Assembly (NCBI RefSeq): GCF_025397915.1
Contig: NZ_JALIDZ010000011.1
Span: 1 to 64,000 of the forward strand
Source: Microbaculum marinisediminis
GTDB lineage: Bacteria; Pseudomonadota; Alphaproteobacteria; Rhizobiales; Tepidamorphaceae
Direction of reading: 5' to 3'
Length of the DNA stretch: 64,000 bases
This document shows positions 35,436-44,648 of this stretch, piece after piece (positions within the stretch are counted from its first letter, which is position 1; the number at the start of each line of letters is the position of its first letter). The notes beneath the pieces were generated by a model. The model was not told the origin of the DNA, did not search any database, and saw nothing but the letters and a program-made list of their open reading frames with translations. The translations under genes were made by a program, and so were the position numbers.

Positions 35436-36758
35436 TCAGGCGATCGTGCGATTGAGCAGCGCAAGGACGAGCGCGCCGAGCGTCGCGAAGATCAAGGCAA
35501 CGAGAATGTTGCGCCCGAAGATGAGCTGGCTGCGCGGCACCTCGCCAAGCGACATGGTGACCATCAGCAGAAGGCCCGAGAACGACAGCATCGCCGACGC
35601 GCTCCAGCCGACGAGGGTGGCGCCCATCAGCGCAAGATCGCTGACGCCGGTGTTCTGACCGGAGAAGACAGCAAGCATCAGGGACGCCGAAACAATGGGA
35701 TGCACGCTCAGCATGCCCGCCCCGATCATGCCGAGGGGAACGATGAACAGGATCAGCAGGCCGGGCAGGTGGGCGAGCCCCGAAGCGGCGACGGCGTCCG
35801 AGACGGCGGGGCTCGACCGCACGACGAGCCCCAGCATGAAGGCGAGCGCGAGGATGCCGACCTCGGCCCCGATGTTGCGGATCCGCTGCGCCGTGTAGCG
35901 AAGCACGTCGGGGATCTGACGCGCGCCGTCCCGCACGGTTTGCGCCCGCGTCACGACCAGCAGCGCACAGAGCGGCGGCATCGTCACGCAGGCGGCCGCC
36001 AGGGTCGAGAGGTCGCCGGAGAGGCGCAAGAGCACGACGGCCAGGCCCGCTGTCGCGATCAGCGGCACGAAGCCGCGCAGCGCGGCGGCGGCACGGGCGG
36101 CCGTCCGCAGGGGCTTTGGGGTTCGAAGCAATACGAGGGTGATGGCGAGGCCCAGGGCGGACAGGCCAAGGCCCATGAGGATCGCGGCCCAGAGCGGCAC
36201 GTTCGGCAGAAAGCTGCTGACGACCGCCATGGCCACGAAGAACGGCGACCAGGTCAACGCCAGCGCGGTCCCCGCCACAACCGATACGGCGTCGTTGCGC
36301 CGCAACGATGGTTGTGACTTGTCCGCGAAGACCGGCGACAGGACGGCCACGGCCCCGACCGTCAAAACGCTTCCAAGAAGATTGGAGCCGACCAGCAGCC
36401 ACGCCGGCCGAGACCCGGGATCGGCGTCCGCGAGCAGGTCCCGAAAGCGCCGTACCCTTTGATCGCTTTCGGCCACCGAGCGCAGGAGATGCGCCGACGG
36501 AACAAAGGCTGCCAGGACAAGCGTCTGCGAAAACGCCTCTGGAATGGCGGCCAGCCGCCCGTCGACCATCGCCACGCCCGTGGCCGCCGCCAGGATCATC
36601 AGCGCGAGGATTCGGTTCGCCGGCCTGGCGGTTGCGAGGCTCGCGACAAGGTAGACCGCCAGGACCGCGCCGCCGATCGTGGTCAGGATGCTCCGCCCGA
36701 CCAAGGCATCGATCAGCGCGATCGGCCAGATCAGCAGAATGAGGCGGCCCATCGCCAC
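35436..36758 (-). CDS. Unrecognised polytopic membrane protein
   Basis: 440 residues with about ten to twelve hydrophobic segments and little else; I do not recognise the family with confidence. The overall look (two halves of helices, repeated small-residue turns such as LVGSNLLGS, AFMLGLVVRSSP and GMIGAGMLSVHPIVSA) recalls ion-transporter superfamily permeases, but no diagnostic motif is visible. The start is GTG 36758 or ATG 36752; GTG directly follows the stop of the TRAP permease gene. It lies between the TRAP permease and the biotin carboxylase, so it belongs to the same operon and may export or import an anion linked to the carboxylation pathway. Confidence 0.8.
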   Translation of the reverse strand: MAMGRLILLIWPIALIDALVGRSILTTIGGAVLAVYLVASLATARPANRILALMILAAATGVAMVDGRLAAIPEAFSQTLVLAAFVPSAHLLRSVAESDQRVRRFRDLLADADPGSRPAWLLVGSNLLGSVLTVGAVAVLSPVFADKSQPSLRRNDAVSVVAGTALALTWSPFFVAMAVVSSFLPNVPLWAAILMGLGLSALGLAITLVLLRTPKPLRTAARAAAALRGFVPLIATAGLAVVLLRLSGDLSTLAAACVTMPPLCALLVVTRAQTVRDGARQIPDVLRYTAQRIRNIGAEVGILALAFMLGLVVRSSPAVSDAVAASGLAHLPGLLILFIVPLGMIGAGMLSVHPIVSASLMLAVFSGQNTGVSDLALMGATLVGWSASAMLSFSGLLLMVTMSLGEVPRSQLIFGRNILVALIFATLGALVLALLNRTIA

Positions 36759-38726
36759 CTACGCCCGTACGGACGGGCTGCCGTCTTCCGACACCTTCGC
36801 TCGCGCGATCTGCAGGCGTTGCACGACCATGAGGCCGAGCAGCGCACCGATGGCGATAACATCGGCGAGCCAGTTACCGGATGCGACGGCAACGCCGATG
36901 ACAAACAGGCCGGCCGCTACCGGCCAGGGGATCGGCCGCAGGTAATATCGTCCCGTCGCGATCGCCAGCAGCATGGAGGCCACCAGCCCCATGATCCCGG
37001 CCCAGACGATCTCGGTCGGGTCCCCTTTCAGAAGCACCGCTTCGCGGAACACGAAGAAGAACGGCAGGATGTACTTCATCGCGGCGAGCTTCACGGCGGC
37101 AAGACAGATCGGCCACCAATGGGTCTTCGCGATGACCGCCGCCGCGAACACGGCGGTGCACACCGGCGGGGTCAGAGCGGACAGGAGCGCCGAATAGAAG
37201 ACGAAGAAATGCGCGATCATCGGCTCGAGCCCCAGCTCGATCAGAGCGGGCGCCACGACCGCGGCGGCGAGAAGGTAGGCCGCCGTCGTCGGCATCCCCA
37301 TCCCCAGGATCAGGGAGACGATCATCGCGAAGATCGTCCCGACGAGGAGGCCGCTGGAGGCCTCTACCCCCATGATGCTTTCGCTCAGCTTGATCCCGAC
37401 GCCGGTAAGCCCGATCAGCGACAGGACGATCTGCGCGCAGACAAGCAGAGCGAGGATGCTGACGATGCTCCCGGCTGCGAGAAGCGCCCCGTCGAGAAGC
37501 GCCCGAAACCGGTCCCGCTGCTCTTTCAGATCGAAACCGCCGAAAACGATGAACAGGACGACATTCGTGACGATGCCATAGAACGCCGCGAGGCTTGGCG
37601 TGCGCCCGGCAAACATGGCCCCGAGCGTCACCGTCAGCGTGAGGGCGAGCGGGAGAATCCGCGCCGGCACCAGCACTTCGCGCCAGGACGGCATATCGGC
37701 GTCGTCGAATGGCTTCATGTCCTCGCGCCGCGCCTCGATCTCCACCGAGAACCAGACGCAGGCGAAGAACAGCAGGGCGGGAATGATCGCGGCGTAGACG
37801 ACGTCGAGATACGGAATGCCCAGAAGCTCCGCCATGACGAAGGCGCCCGCACCCATGATCGGCGGCGTGAGCTGTCCGCCGGAAGACGCCGTCGCCTCCA
37901 CTGCGCCCGCGAAGCTTGGCCGGTAGCCAAGTCGTTTCATCGCGGGAATCGTGAAATTGCCGGTCGTCGCGACGTTCGCGACAGCCGCGCCGTTCAGCAT
38001 GCCGAACAGCGCGCTGGAGACGGTCGCCACCTTCGCCGCCCCGCCCGGCTTGCGCCCGGCGACCAGCAGGGCGATGTCCATGAAGCTCTGTGCGCCGCCG
38101 GTGGCCAGAAGCACCGAGCCGAAGATGATGAAGATCGCGATCAGGTTTGCCGACAGGCCGGTCACCATGCCCCAGATCCCCTCGGTCCCGAGAAACAGGT
38201 ACTCGACGAGATAGGACACGGAGAAACCGGTGTGCCCCCAGGATCCCTGGATCAGATCGCCCAGAAGGGCGTAGGCGAGCGCCAGCACGGCGAGGATCGG
38301 CAACGCCGGGCCGGTCGTCTGATAGGCGGCGACAAGAATCAGAAGGATGATGGCGAATGCCGCGCCGATTTCGAATGGCGTGGCGATGATGCCGAAGGAT
38401 TCGGTGATCCTCTGTTCCTGAGACAGGATGTAGATGCAGATCGCCCCGGCAAGCGCGGCGCCGGCCAAGCGCAGGACCAATCCGAAACGGCTCGCAAACA
38501 CCCCGTCGGCCCGATTGCCGATGCGGCCGAACGACAGGTAGGCGATCATCAGGCCAAGGCCGACATGCGCCGAGCGCTGCACCAGCGGCTGGAACTGGCC
38601 GAAACCTGCCGTGTATACGTGGAAGGCAATCAGCAGAAGGCTCAGGACGAGCAGTGCCTTGCCCACAGCGCTCTCGGCGCCGGATTTTGCGGTGTCCGCC
38701 GGTCCGGTCTCTGCGAGATCGGTCAT
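36759..38726 (-). CDS. TRAP transporter permease, fused small and large subunits (TAXI type)
   Basis: 655-residue membrane protein joining a DctQ-like N-terminal part and a DctM-like C-terminal part, the usual form for TAXI-TRAP systems. Long hydrophobic segments run throughout; recognisable family stretches include GMLNGAAVANVATTGNFTIP near residue 250, SGGQLTPPIMGAGAFVMAEL near 283 and GMGMPTTAAYLLAAAVVAPA near 480. ATG 38726 is chosen; an upstream ATG would overlap the binding-protein gene and hairpin. It works with the TAXI binding protein encoded just before it. Confidence 0.9.
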   Translation of the reverse strand: MTDLAETGPADTAKSGAESAVGKALLVLSLLLIAFHVYTAGFGQFQPLVQRSAHVGLGLMIAYLSFGRIGNRADGVFASRFGLVLRLAGAALAGAICIYILSQEQRITESFGIIATPFEIGAAFAIILLILVAAYQTTGPALPILAVLALAYALLGDLIQGSWGHTGFSVSYLVEYLFLGTEGIWGMVTGLSANLIAIFIIFGSVLLATGGAQSFMDIALLVAGRKPGGAAKVATVSSALFGMLNGAAVANVATTGNFTIPAMKRLGYRPSFAGAVEATASSGGQLTPPIMGAGAFVMAELLGIPYLDVVYAAIIPALLFFACVWFSVEIEARREDMKPFDDADMPSWREVLVPARILPLALTLTVTLGAMFAGRTPSLAAFYGIVTNVVLFIVFGGFDLKEQRDRFRALLDGALLAAGSIVSILALLVCAQIVLSLIGLTGVGIKLSESIMGVEASSGLLVGTIFAMIVSLILGMGMPTTAAYLLAAAVVAPALIELGLEPMIAHFFVFYSALLSALTPPVCTAVFAAAVIAKTHWWPICLAAVKLAAMKYILPFFFVFREAVLLKGDPTEIVWAGIMGLVASMLLAIATGRYYLRPIPWPVAAGLFVIGVAVASGNWLADVIAIGALLGLMVVQRLQIARAKVSEDGSPSVRA

Positions 38727-38760
38727 GGTCTGATCTACTTTCGATAACGCGTTGAAAGGA

Positions 38761-38784
38761 GCGGCCCCCGAATCCGGGGGCCGC
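38761..38784 (-). promoter_or_regulatory. Intercistronic hairpin between TAXI binding-protein and TRAP permease genes
   Basis: GCGGCCCCCG at 38761-38770 pairs perfectly with CGGGGGCCGC at 38775-38784 around a 4-base loop. It lies 7 bases after the binding-protein stop, in the direction of transcription, with only a short T-containing tail. Likely a message stabiliser or partial attenuator. Confidence 0.65.
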
Positions 38785-38791
38785 ACTTCAA

Positions 38792-39778
38792 TCACTTCAT
38801 CTCAGGCGGGATCAGGGCATCCGGAACGTCGATGCCGCGCGACTGGTAGAACTTCACGGCACCGGCATGAAGCGGGATGTTGATCAGGTCCACGCTGTCC
38901 TGCAGCACGTCGATATCGCCGAATCCGGGGAACGCGTTGGTCTGCACGTCCGGATTGTCTGCGATGGCCGCGAGTAGTTTCATGACCTGCTCCTCGCTCA
39001 TCGCGTCGCTGGTGGTGAACTGGCCGATCACCTGAACCGGAACGGTAAACGCGGGGAAATCCTCGACCTCGCCGTCGTCGTAGGAGGCAAAGCTGATGAA
39101 CGGCAGCGCCTCCTGCACCTTGGCTTTCTCGTCCTCGGTGAAGCTGAGCATCCGGATCGGTGTGAAGGCCCTAAGCTCCATGGTCGTCCCGTCGATCGTT
39201 CCGGCCCCGCCCGCCTTGACGTAACCGATCGAGCGCCCGTCCTTCACGGCATCGACGGCATCGCTCAGGGTCAGCCGCTGCATGTCCGGCTGGACGCCCA
39301 GCACTTCCAGCATCTGGATGGAGAGCTGCTCGGTGGCCGAGCCGCGCTGGCCCGGCGTGAAGGGTTTGCCCGCGAGTTCCGGAAGGCTGGTAACGCCGCT
39401 ATCCTCGCGGACGACCCAGGCTTGCGTGGCCGGGGAGTGGACCCACAGACCGCGGAGGTTCGGCATCGCCTTGCCCTCGAACTTCCCGATGCCCTTGTAG
39501 GCCTGATAGATCGTCGCGTAGGTCCCCAGCCCCATGTCGATCTGATCCCTGGCGAGCCGCGCCAGGTTGTCGACCGCACCGCCGGTGACGATGACGGTCA
39601 CATCGAGATCGTCTTCGTTGTCGTTGATCGCCTTGGCGGCCGCGACCGCGTAGGTGTAGTGAACCGAGCTCTGCGCGGTCGAGCCGAACGCGAGCCGGTC
39701 TTGCGCCATGGCCTGCGTCGCCATGCCGGCTGCGAGCGCGAGTGACGCCGACAGCGCCAAAGTCCGTGTATTGAACAT
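38792..39778 (-). CDS. TAXI-family TRAP transporter solute-binding protein
   Basis: 328-residue periplasmic protein. Sec signal MFNTRTLALSASLALAAGMA, cleaved near AMA-QD. The mature part shows the TAXI pattern AFGSTAQSSVHYTYAVAAAK, ARDQIDMGLGTYATIYQAYK, ARLARDQ and GKPFTPGQRGSATEQLSIQM near residue 138. Known TAXI ligands include glutamate and 2-oxoglutarate-like acids; here the carboxylase and CoA-transferase genes suggest an organic acid that is activated with CoA. First transport gene of the operon, 107 bases after the second carboxyltransferase gene. Confidence 0.9.
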   Translation of the reverse strand: MFNTRTLALSASLALAAGMATQAMAQDRLAFGSTAQSSVHYTYAVAAAKAINDNEDDLDVTVIVTGGAVDNLARLARDQIDMGLGTYATIYQAYKGIGKFEGKAMPNLRGLWVHSPATQAWVVREDSGVTSLPELAGKPFTPGQRGSATEQLSIQMLEVLGVQPDMQRLTLSDAVDAVKDGRSIGYVKAGGAGTIDGTTMELRAFTPIRMLSFTEDEKAKVQEALPFISFASYDDGEVEDFPAFTVPVQVIGQFTTSDAMSEEQVMKLLAAIADNPDVQTNAFPGFGDIDVLQDSVDLINIPLHAGAVKFYQSRGIDVPDALIPPEMK

Positions 39779-39885
39779 CGTAGTTCCTCCCAGTTCTCTA
39801 TGATGCGATGGCCGTGACCCTTTGGATCATCTCATCGCGGTTTGGTTGTCTCCGCCGTGCGCCCCCATTCCCGCACGACGTTCGG

Positions 39886-41478
39886 TCACGGCATGAAGTT
39901 GAACACCTTTCTTGGACCGAGGTTCTGACGGATCGGAACCTCCGCCAGCTCAACCAGCCGGCAGAGCACCGGCCGGGTTTCCCGTGGATCGATAATGTCT
40001 TCCACGGCAAAGGCTTCCGCGGTACGGAACGGCGAGGCGAAGGGCCGGAGCCGGGCTTCGATTTCCTTTTCCTTGGCCGCAGGATCGTCCGCGTCCTGGA
40101 TCTCGCGGCGAAAGGCGGCCGCAACACCGCCCTCGATCGGAAGCGAGCCCCATTCGGCGGTCGGCCAGGCCAGCTTGTAGTCGACGCCGTTCTTGTTGCA
40201 GGTCGCCATGCCCGCCATGCCGTAGCACTTGCGGATAACAAGAGTGGTCGTCGGCACGCTGATCCCGGCGGCGGCGTGTACGACCCGCATTCCTTCGAGA
40301 AGGGTCGCGTTCTCCTCTGCGCGGAGCCCAACCATGAAACCGGGCACGTCCACCAGAAAGATCAGCGGCAGGTGGAACGTGTCGCAGAGCTGCATGAAGC
40401 GGATCTGCTTGCGCGCGGACTTGTCGTCCATCGCACCGCCGTAGACCATCGGATTGTTGGCGACGATCCCGGCGGGCCGGCCATTGAAGCGCGCGAGAGT
40501 CGTGACCACGGACTTGGCGTGGGTCGGCTGGATCTCGAACGCCGAGCCGCGGTCCACGATCATGTCGATCAGCTTCCGGACGTTGAACGCCTGCGTGCGA
40601 CGTGACGGAACGATCGTGCGCAGACCGTCCTCGCAACGGTCGACGGGATCGTCGCAGGGCGTCACGGGCGGCATCTCCCAGACGTTCTGCGGCATGAAGC
40701 TGAGGAAACGGCGGATCTGCTCGAGAGCCTCGGCCTCGGTGTCTGCGGCGTTGTGGATCGTTCCGGCCTTGTCGACGGCAACCGCGGCACCGCCGAGATC
40801 CTCCTTGTCGATCACCTGGCCGAGCGAGCGCTTAACCACGGGCGGGCCGGCGGCGAAAATCTGGCTCGACCCGCGGACCATGATGGAGAAGTGCGACAGG
40901 ATCGCCCTTCCCGCCGGTCCTCCGGCAGCGGTACCGAGGACGGCGGAGGCGACCGGCGATTGTCCCAGGAGCGAGACCGAACGCTCGAAGCCATGCACGC
41001 CGGGAAAGACTGTGTGCCGCCGTTTCTCGATCGAGCTGACCGTGCCCCCGGCGCCGTCGATGAGATTGACCAGCGGCAGGCGATAGTGGAAGGCGAAGTC
41101 CTCGACCAGCCCGCCCTGGCCGCCCTTGCGCCTTGTGGCGCTGAAGGTCGTGCCGCCGCGAACGGTGAAGTCTTCGCCACCGACGACGACGGTGCGGGAA
41201 TCGATCGTGACGGTGCCCCCGACATAAGGCGCAGGCGTAACGGATTGCAGCGTCTCGTCGGCGTCGTAGTGCCCCGTGCCGGCCAGCCCGCCGATCTCCT
41301 GGAAACTGTCGCGGTCACCAAGTTGCGCGATCCGTTCGCGGACCGTCAGGCGGCCGGCGGCATGCTGGCGCTCGATCGCGACGTCGCCGCCCATCTTCAG
41401 CGCCTCCTCGCGGCGGAAGCTGAGTTCGTCGAGCAGATCCTCGATCCCGGGCTGCGATGGGCGTTCGTGATCCGTCAT
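39886..41478 (-). CDS. Acyl-CoA carboxylase carboxyltransferase (beta) subunit, copy 2
   Basis: 530 residues with both crotonase-fold halves of PccB-type carboxyltransferases. Seen: RLTVRERIAQLGDRDSFQEI near 43, GGEDFTVRGGTTFSATRRKG near 97, the N-half glycine pair in LGTAAGGPAGRAILSHFSIM near 180, and C-half RKCYGMAGMATCNKNG near 425. The residue aligned by eye with the PccB specificity Asp (YGGAYD) is Met (YGMAGM). ATG 41478 overlaps the biotin carrier stop (ATGA). It is strongly diverged from the other carboxyltransferase at 41749-43323, so the two may be different subunits of one enzyme or have different acceptors. Confidence 0.9.
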   Translation of the reverse strand: MTDHERPSQPGIEDLLDELSFRREEALKMGGDVAIERQHAAGRLTVRERIAQLGDRDSFQEIGGLAGTGHYDADETLQSVTPAPYVGGTVTIDSRTVVVGGEDFTVRGGTTFSATRRKGGQGGLVEDFAFHYRLPLVNLIDGAGGTVSSIEKRRHTVFPGVHGFERSVSLLGQSPVASAVLGTAAGGPAGRAILSHFSIMVRGSSQIFAAGPPVVKRSLGQVIDKEDLGGAAVAVDKAGTIHNAADTEAEALEQIRRFLSFMPQNVWEMPPVTPCDDPVDRCEDGLRTIVPSRRTQAFNVRKLIDMIVDRGSAFEIQPTHAKSVVTTLARFNGRPAGIVANNPMVYGGAMDDKSARKQIRFMQLCDTFHLPLIFLVDVPGFMVGLRAEENATLLEGMRVVHAAAGISVPTTTLVIRKCYGMAGMATCNKNGVDYKLAWPTAEWGSLPIEGGVAAAFRREIQDADDPAAKEKEIEARLRPFASPFRTAEAFAVEDIIDPRETRPVLCRLVELAEVPIRQNLGPRKVFNFMP

Positions 41479-41696
41479 TTGGCGATCACACCAAGTACCG
41501 CGTCCTCATCGACGGCATCGCCTTCGGCGACGGTGAGGCTGCTGACCTTGCCGGTCGCCGGCGCTTCCACCGGAATTTCCATCTTCATGGATTCGAGGAT
41601 CATCAGGATGTCGCCCTCGTTCACGTCCTGCCCCACCGTGCACTCGACCTTCCACACCGAGCCGCTGACCGGTGCCAAAACTTCTTCGTTCGCCAT
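41475..41696 (-). CDS. Stand-alone biotin carboxyl carrier protein
   Basis: 73-residue biotinyl domain with nothing attached. The biotinylation site is the Lys in LESMKMEIPVEAP near residue 37, flanked by the expected GDILMILE hairpin and GKVSSLTVAEGDAVDEDAVL symmetry half. It carries carboxybiotin between the biotin carboxylase (34039-35400) and the carboxyltransferases on either side of it. Free carriers of this size are less common than carriers fused to the biotin carboxylase. It lies 52 bases after carboxyltransferase copy 1 and overlaps copy 2. Confidence 0.93.
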   Translation of the reverse strand: MANEEVLAPVSGSVWKVECTVGQDVNEGDILMILESMKMEIPVEAPATGKVSSLTVAEGDAVDEDAVLGVIAK

Positions 41697-41748
41697 TCGC
41701 CTCTCTCTTCCCTGAAAAAGCCGCGGGACCGGAGCCCCGCGCCAACGA

Positions 41749-43323
41749 TCAAAACGTGGTGGGCCAGGTGGCCATGCGGTGCTGTCCGATGCCCTTCGAC
41801 AGGCGCGCGGTATGGATTTCGAGCATGTCCAGCAGGTAGTCGCGGGTGTTTTCGGGGCGGATCACCGACTGGACGGCATTGATCTCGGCCAGCCCGAAGA
41901 CGCCCGAATCCTGTTCCATCTGCTGGCGCAGGCGCTCTCGTTCGGCCTCGCCGACGTCGCGCCCCCAGGTCACCACGTCCACCGAATAGGCCGGGTCCAT
42001 GAAACTCACCTCGGCGGAGGGCCAGGCGGCCACCTCGTCGGAATTCCGGCCGCCGCCCATGTTCAGGTACGCCTGCCCGTAGCTCTTCCGCAGGATGATC
42101 GACAGCTTGGGCACGGTGCACAGTTGAAGCGCCGACATGAAGTTCATGATCTTGCCCGGCGCCTTGCGGCGTTCGCCCTCGATGCCGATCACGAAGCCCG
42201 GCGTGTCGACCAGAAGGACGATCGGGATGTTGAAGGAATCGCACATCACCAGGAAGCGCGTGATCTTCTCGCAGGCATCAACGTCGAGTGCGCCGGCCTT
42301 GAACATCGGGTTGTTGGCGACGAACCCGACCGGGCGTCCCCCCATCCGGGCAAGTCCCGTCGACGCGACGCGGCCGAAGCGCGGCTTGAGCTCGAAGTAC
42401 GAGTCCGGATCGGCCAGGGCCTCGATGACCTTGCGCACGTCATAGCCCTGACGGCGGCTTTCCGGGACCAGCCGGGTGATGCGCTCGCGCGCGGCGCGGA
42501 GCGCGTCCGACCGCTCGTCCGGCGGCTCCATGCAGGGCGGAGCCTCGTTGCAATGCGCCGGCAGGTAGGACAGGAACGTCCGGATCTCTTCGACCGCCTC
42601 TTCGTCGCTCTCGACGACGCGATCGATCAGCCCCGTTTTCTCCGAATGCAGCTTCCAGCCGCCCAGATCCTCTGGCTCGACGGTCTGGCCGATGGCAAGC
42701 GACGCAAGCCCGTGGCTCGCCACCGCAAGAACGGCGCCCTTCCGCATCACGGTGAAGTCCGACAGGCAGGCATACCAGGCGGACGAGCCGAAGCACTGGC
42801 CCAGAACCGCCGACGCCCAGGGGGTCTTGCGATCACGGATATACTGCGTCGGATCGTTGCCCAGCATGGTGCCCATGCCGCGCGCGCCCATGTTGTCGGG
42901 CATCCGCGCGCCGGAAGATTCCCCGAACCAGACGATCGGCATGCCGCGTTCGGTGGCCACGCGCTTCACGTGCCCGATCTTGCGCATGTTCGTCATGCTC
43001 GACGAGGCGCCCTTGACCGTGAAATCGTTCGATACGACGGCGATTCTGCGGCCGCCCATCCGAGCGTAGCCGGTCACCTTGCCGTCCGCCGGCGTCTTGT
43101 GCCGGTCGGCTTCCACGGCGCTCGAAACGCCCAGCAGGCCGATCTCGCGGAACGACCCGGGATCAATCAGGCGATCGACACGTTCGCGCGCATTCAGCAG
43201 CCCCGCCTCGGCACGGCGGCGGATCTTGTCGGGGCCACCCATTGCAAGCGCATGACTTTCACGACGGGAAAGCTCGTCGTCGATAGCCGGCTCGCCGGCG
43301 GCTGCTTGGACGTCCAGGTTCAA
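41749..43323 (-). CDS. Acyl-CoA carboxylase carboxyltransferase (beta) subunit, copy 1
   Basis: 524-residue PccB-type protein with two crotonase-fold halves. Seen: GLLNARERVDRLIDPGSFRE near 42, SNDFTVKGASSSMTNMRKIG near 98, WFGESSGARMPDNMGARGMG near 130, LVDTPGFVIGIEGERR near 375 and RKSYGQAYLNMGGGRNSDEV near 408. At the position of the PccB specificity Asp it has Leu (YGQAYL). It begins on TTG 43323, which overlaps the CoA-transferase stop; GGGAG precedes it. Together with the carrier, copy 2 and the biotin carboxylase it makes a complete biotin-dependent acyl-CoA carboxylase; the acyl group is unknown. Confidence 0.9.
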   Translation of the reverse strand: MNLDVQAAAGEPAIDDELSRRESHALAMGGPDKIRRRAEAGLLNARERVDRLIDPGSFREIGLLGVSSAVEADRHKTPADGKVTGYARMGGRRIAVVSNDFTVKGASSSMTNMRKIGHVKRVATERGMPIVWFGESSGARMPDNMGARGMGTMLGNDPTQYIRDRKTPWASAVLGQCFGSSAWYACLSDFTVMRKGAVLAVASHGLASLAIGQTVEPEDLGGWKLHSEKTGLIDRVVESDEEAVEEIRTFLSYLPAHCNEAPPCMEPPDERSDALRAARERITRLVPESRRQGYDVRKVIEALADPDSYFELKPRFGRVASTGLARMGGRPVGFVANNPMFKAGALDVDACEKITRFLVMCDSFNIPIVLLVDTPGFVIGIEGERRKAPGKIMNFMSALQLCTVPKLSIILRKSYGQAYLNMGGGRNSDEVAAWPSAEVSFMDPAYSVDVVTWGRDVGEAERERLRQQMEQDSGVFGLAEINAVQSVIRPENTRDYLLDMLEIHTARLSKGIGQHRMATWPTTF

Positions 43324-44594
43324 AGTGCGTCTCCCGTCATCGAATGGTCCTCCCGCTGGGAGGCAGGTTCATCGTCCCCCGCAAACAGCACGCCGGCTTC
43401 GAGGAGGTCGGCAATCGCCTCCGAAGTCAGGCCGAGCTCGTTCTGGAAGACGGACAGCGTATCGGCCCCGATGGCGCGGCCCGGCCACTCCACCTTTCCG
43501 GGCGTGGCGGAGAGGCGCGGCGTCACGTTGGCCATTGCCACCGGGCCGAGAACCGGATCTTCCGGCTGCACGATGGTGTTGCGCGCGGCGTAGTGCGCGT
43601 CGGCGAAGATGTCGCGCATGTCATAGATCCGCGCGGCCGGTACATCGGCGTCGTGCAGCTTGGCCTCGACCTCGTCCAGCGGCGCCGAGCCCGTCCAGGT
43701 GCCGATGATCCCGTCGAGTTCGTCCTCATGCGCGGTACGCGAGACACCGTCGACAAACCGCGGATCGGCGGCCAGTTCCGGCCTGCCCATCGCCTCGCAG
43801 AGCCGACGGAACACCGAGTTGCTGATCGCGGTGATATGGATGAAGCGGCCGTCCGCGGTCGGGTACAGCGAATTGGGCGTGTTGTCCGGCAGGCGGGGGC
43901 CGGCGCGCCGCGCGATGGCGCCGAGCTGCTGGTACGCCGGCACATGCGGCTCCATGAAGCTGAAGGCGGCCTCGTACAGCGAAGCGTCGACGACCTGTCC
44001 GACGCCGCACTTTTCGCGCGCCAGCAGGGCGATCACCGCACCGAACGCCGCGTAGAGGCCGGTGATGTAGTCGGTCAGGGAAACCGCGACCCGGGCGGGC
44101 GGGCGATCCGGGTCGCCCGTGATCTCGCGCATGCCGCTGACGGCTTCGCAGATAACGCCGTAGCCGGGCCGCTTGCTGTAGGGGCCGTCCTGCCCGTATC
44201 CGGAAATCCGGACGAGAACGATGCCGGGATTGACGGCTTTCAGGTCGTCGTAGGACAGACCCCACCGCTCCAGCGTTCCGGGCTTGAAGTTCTCGATGAC
44301 GATGTCGGCCGTCGAACACAGCGCCTTCACGAGGTTCTGACCCTCGGGCCGGCGCAGATCGACCGAGACGTTGCGTTTGTTCCTGAGGATCGACGCGGCA
44401 TAGAGGGAGCGCCCCTTGGCCCGCTTGCCCATCGACCGGACGGCATCGCCCTCGCGCTGCTCGACCTTGATGACATCCGCCCCGAAATCCGCCAGCAGCC
44501 GTGCGCAGAACGGGCCGGCCACCGTCGAACCGAGTTCGATCACACGGCAACCATCGAGAGGACGGGACTTGGGGCGGCTTGCGGGTTCGGTCAT
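43320..44594 (-). CDS. Family III CoA-transferase (CaiB/BaiF)
   Basis: 424 residues. Moves CoA between acids (or acid and acyl-CoA) through an Asp-linked anhydride. Seen: LDGCRVIELGSTVAGPFCAR and LLADFGADVIKVEQREGDAV at the N-terminus, SVDLRRPEGQNLVKAL, DIVIENFKPGTLERWGLSYD near residue 95, SGYGQDGPYSKRPGYGVICE near 135, and the catalytic-type Asp in LTDYITGLYAAFGAVIALL near 170. It probably converts the acid imported by the TAXI-TRAP system to its CoA ester for the carboxylase. 54 bases after the GntR gene and overlapping carboxyltransferase copy 1 by 4 bases. Confidence 0.9.
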   Translation of the reverse strand: MTEPASRPKSRPLDGCRVIELGSTVAGPFCARLLADFGADVIKVEQREGDAVRSMGKRAKGRSLYAASILRNKRNVSVDLRRPEGQNLVKALCSTADIVIENFKPGTLERWGLSYDDLKAVNPGIVLVRISGYGQDGPYSKRPGYGVICEAVSGMREITGDPDRPPARVAVSLTDYITGLYAAFGAVIALLAREKCGVGQVVDASLYEAAFSFMEPHVPAYQQLGAIARRAGPRLPDNTPNSLYPTADGRFIHITAISNSVFRRLCEAMGRPELAADPRFVDGVSRTAHEDELDGIIGTWTGSAPLDEVEAKLHDADVPAARIYDMRDIFADAHYAARNTIVQPEDPVLGPVAMANVTPRLSATPGKVEWPGRAIGADTLSVFQNELGLTSEAIADLLEAGVLFAGDDEPASQREDHSMTGDAL

Positions 44595-44648
44595 CGATTC
44601 ACTGGCTGGCTTCGTTCTGGTGTCAGGTGGATTTTCCGTACCGGCCCG

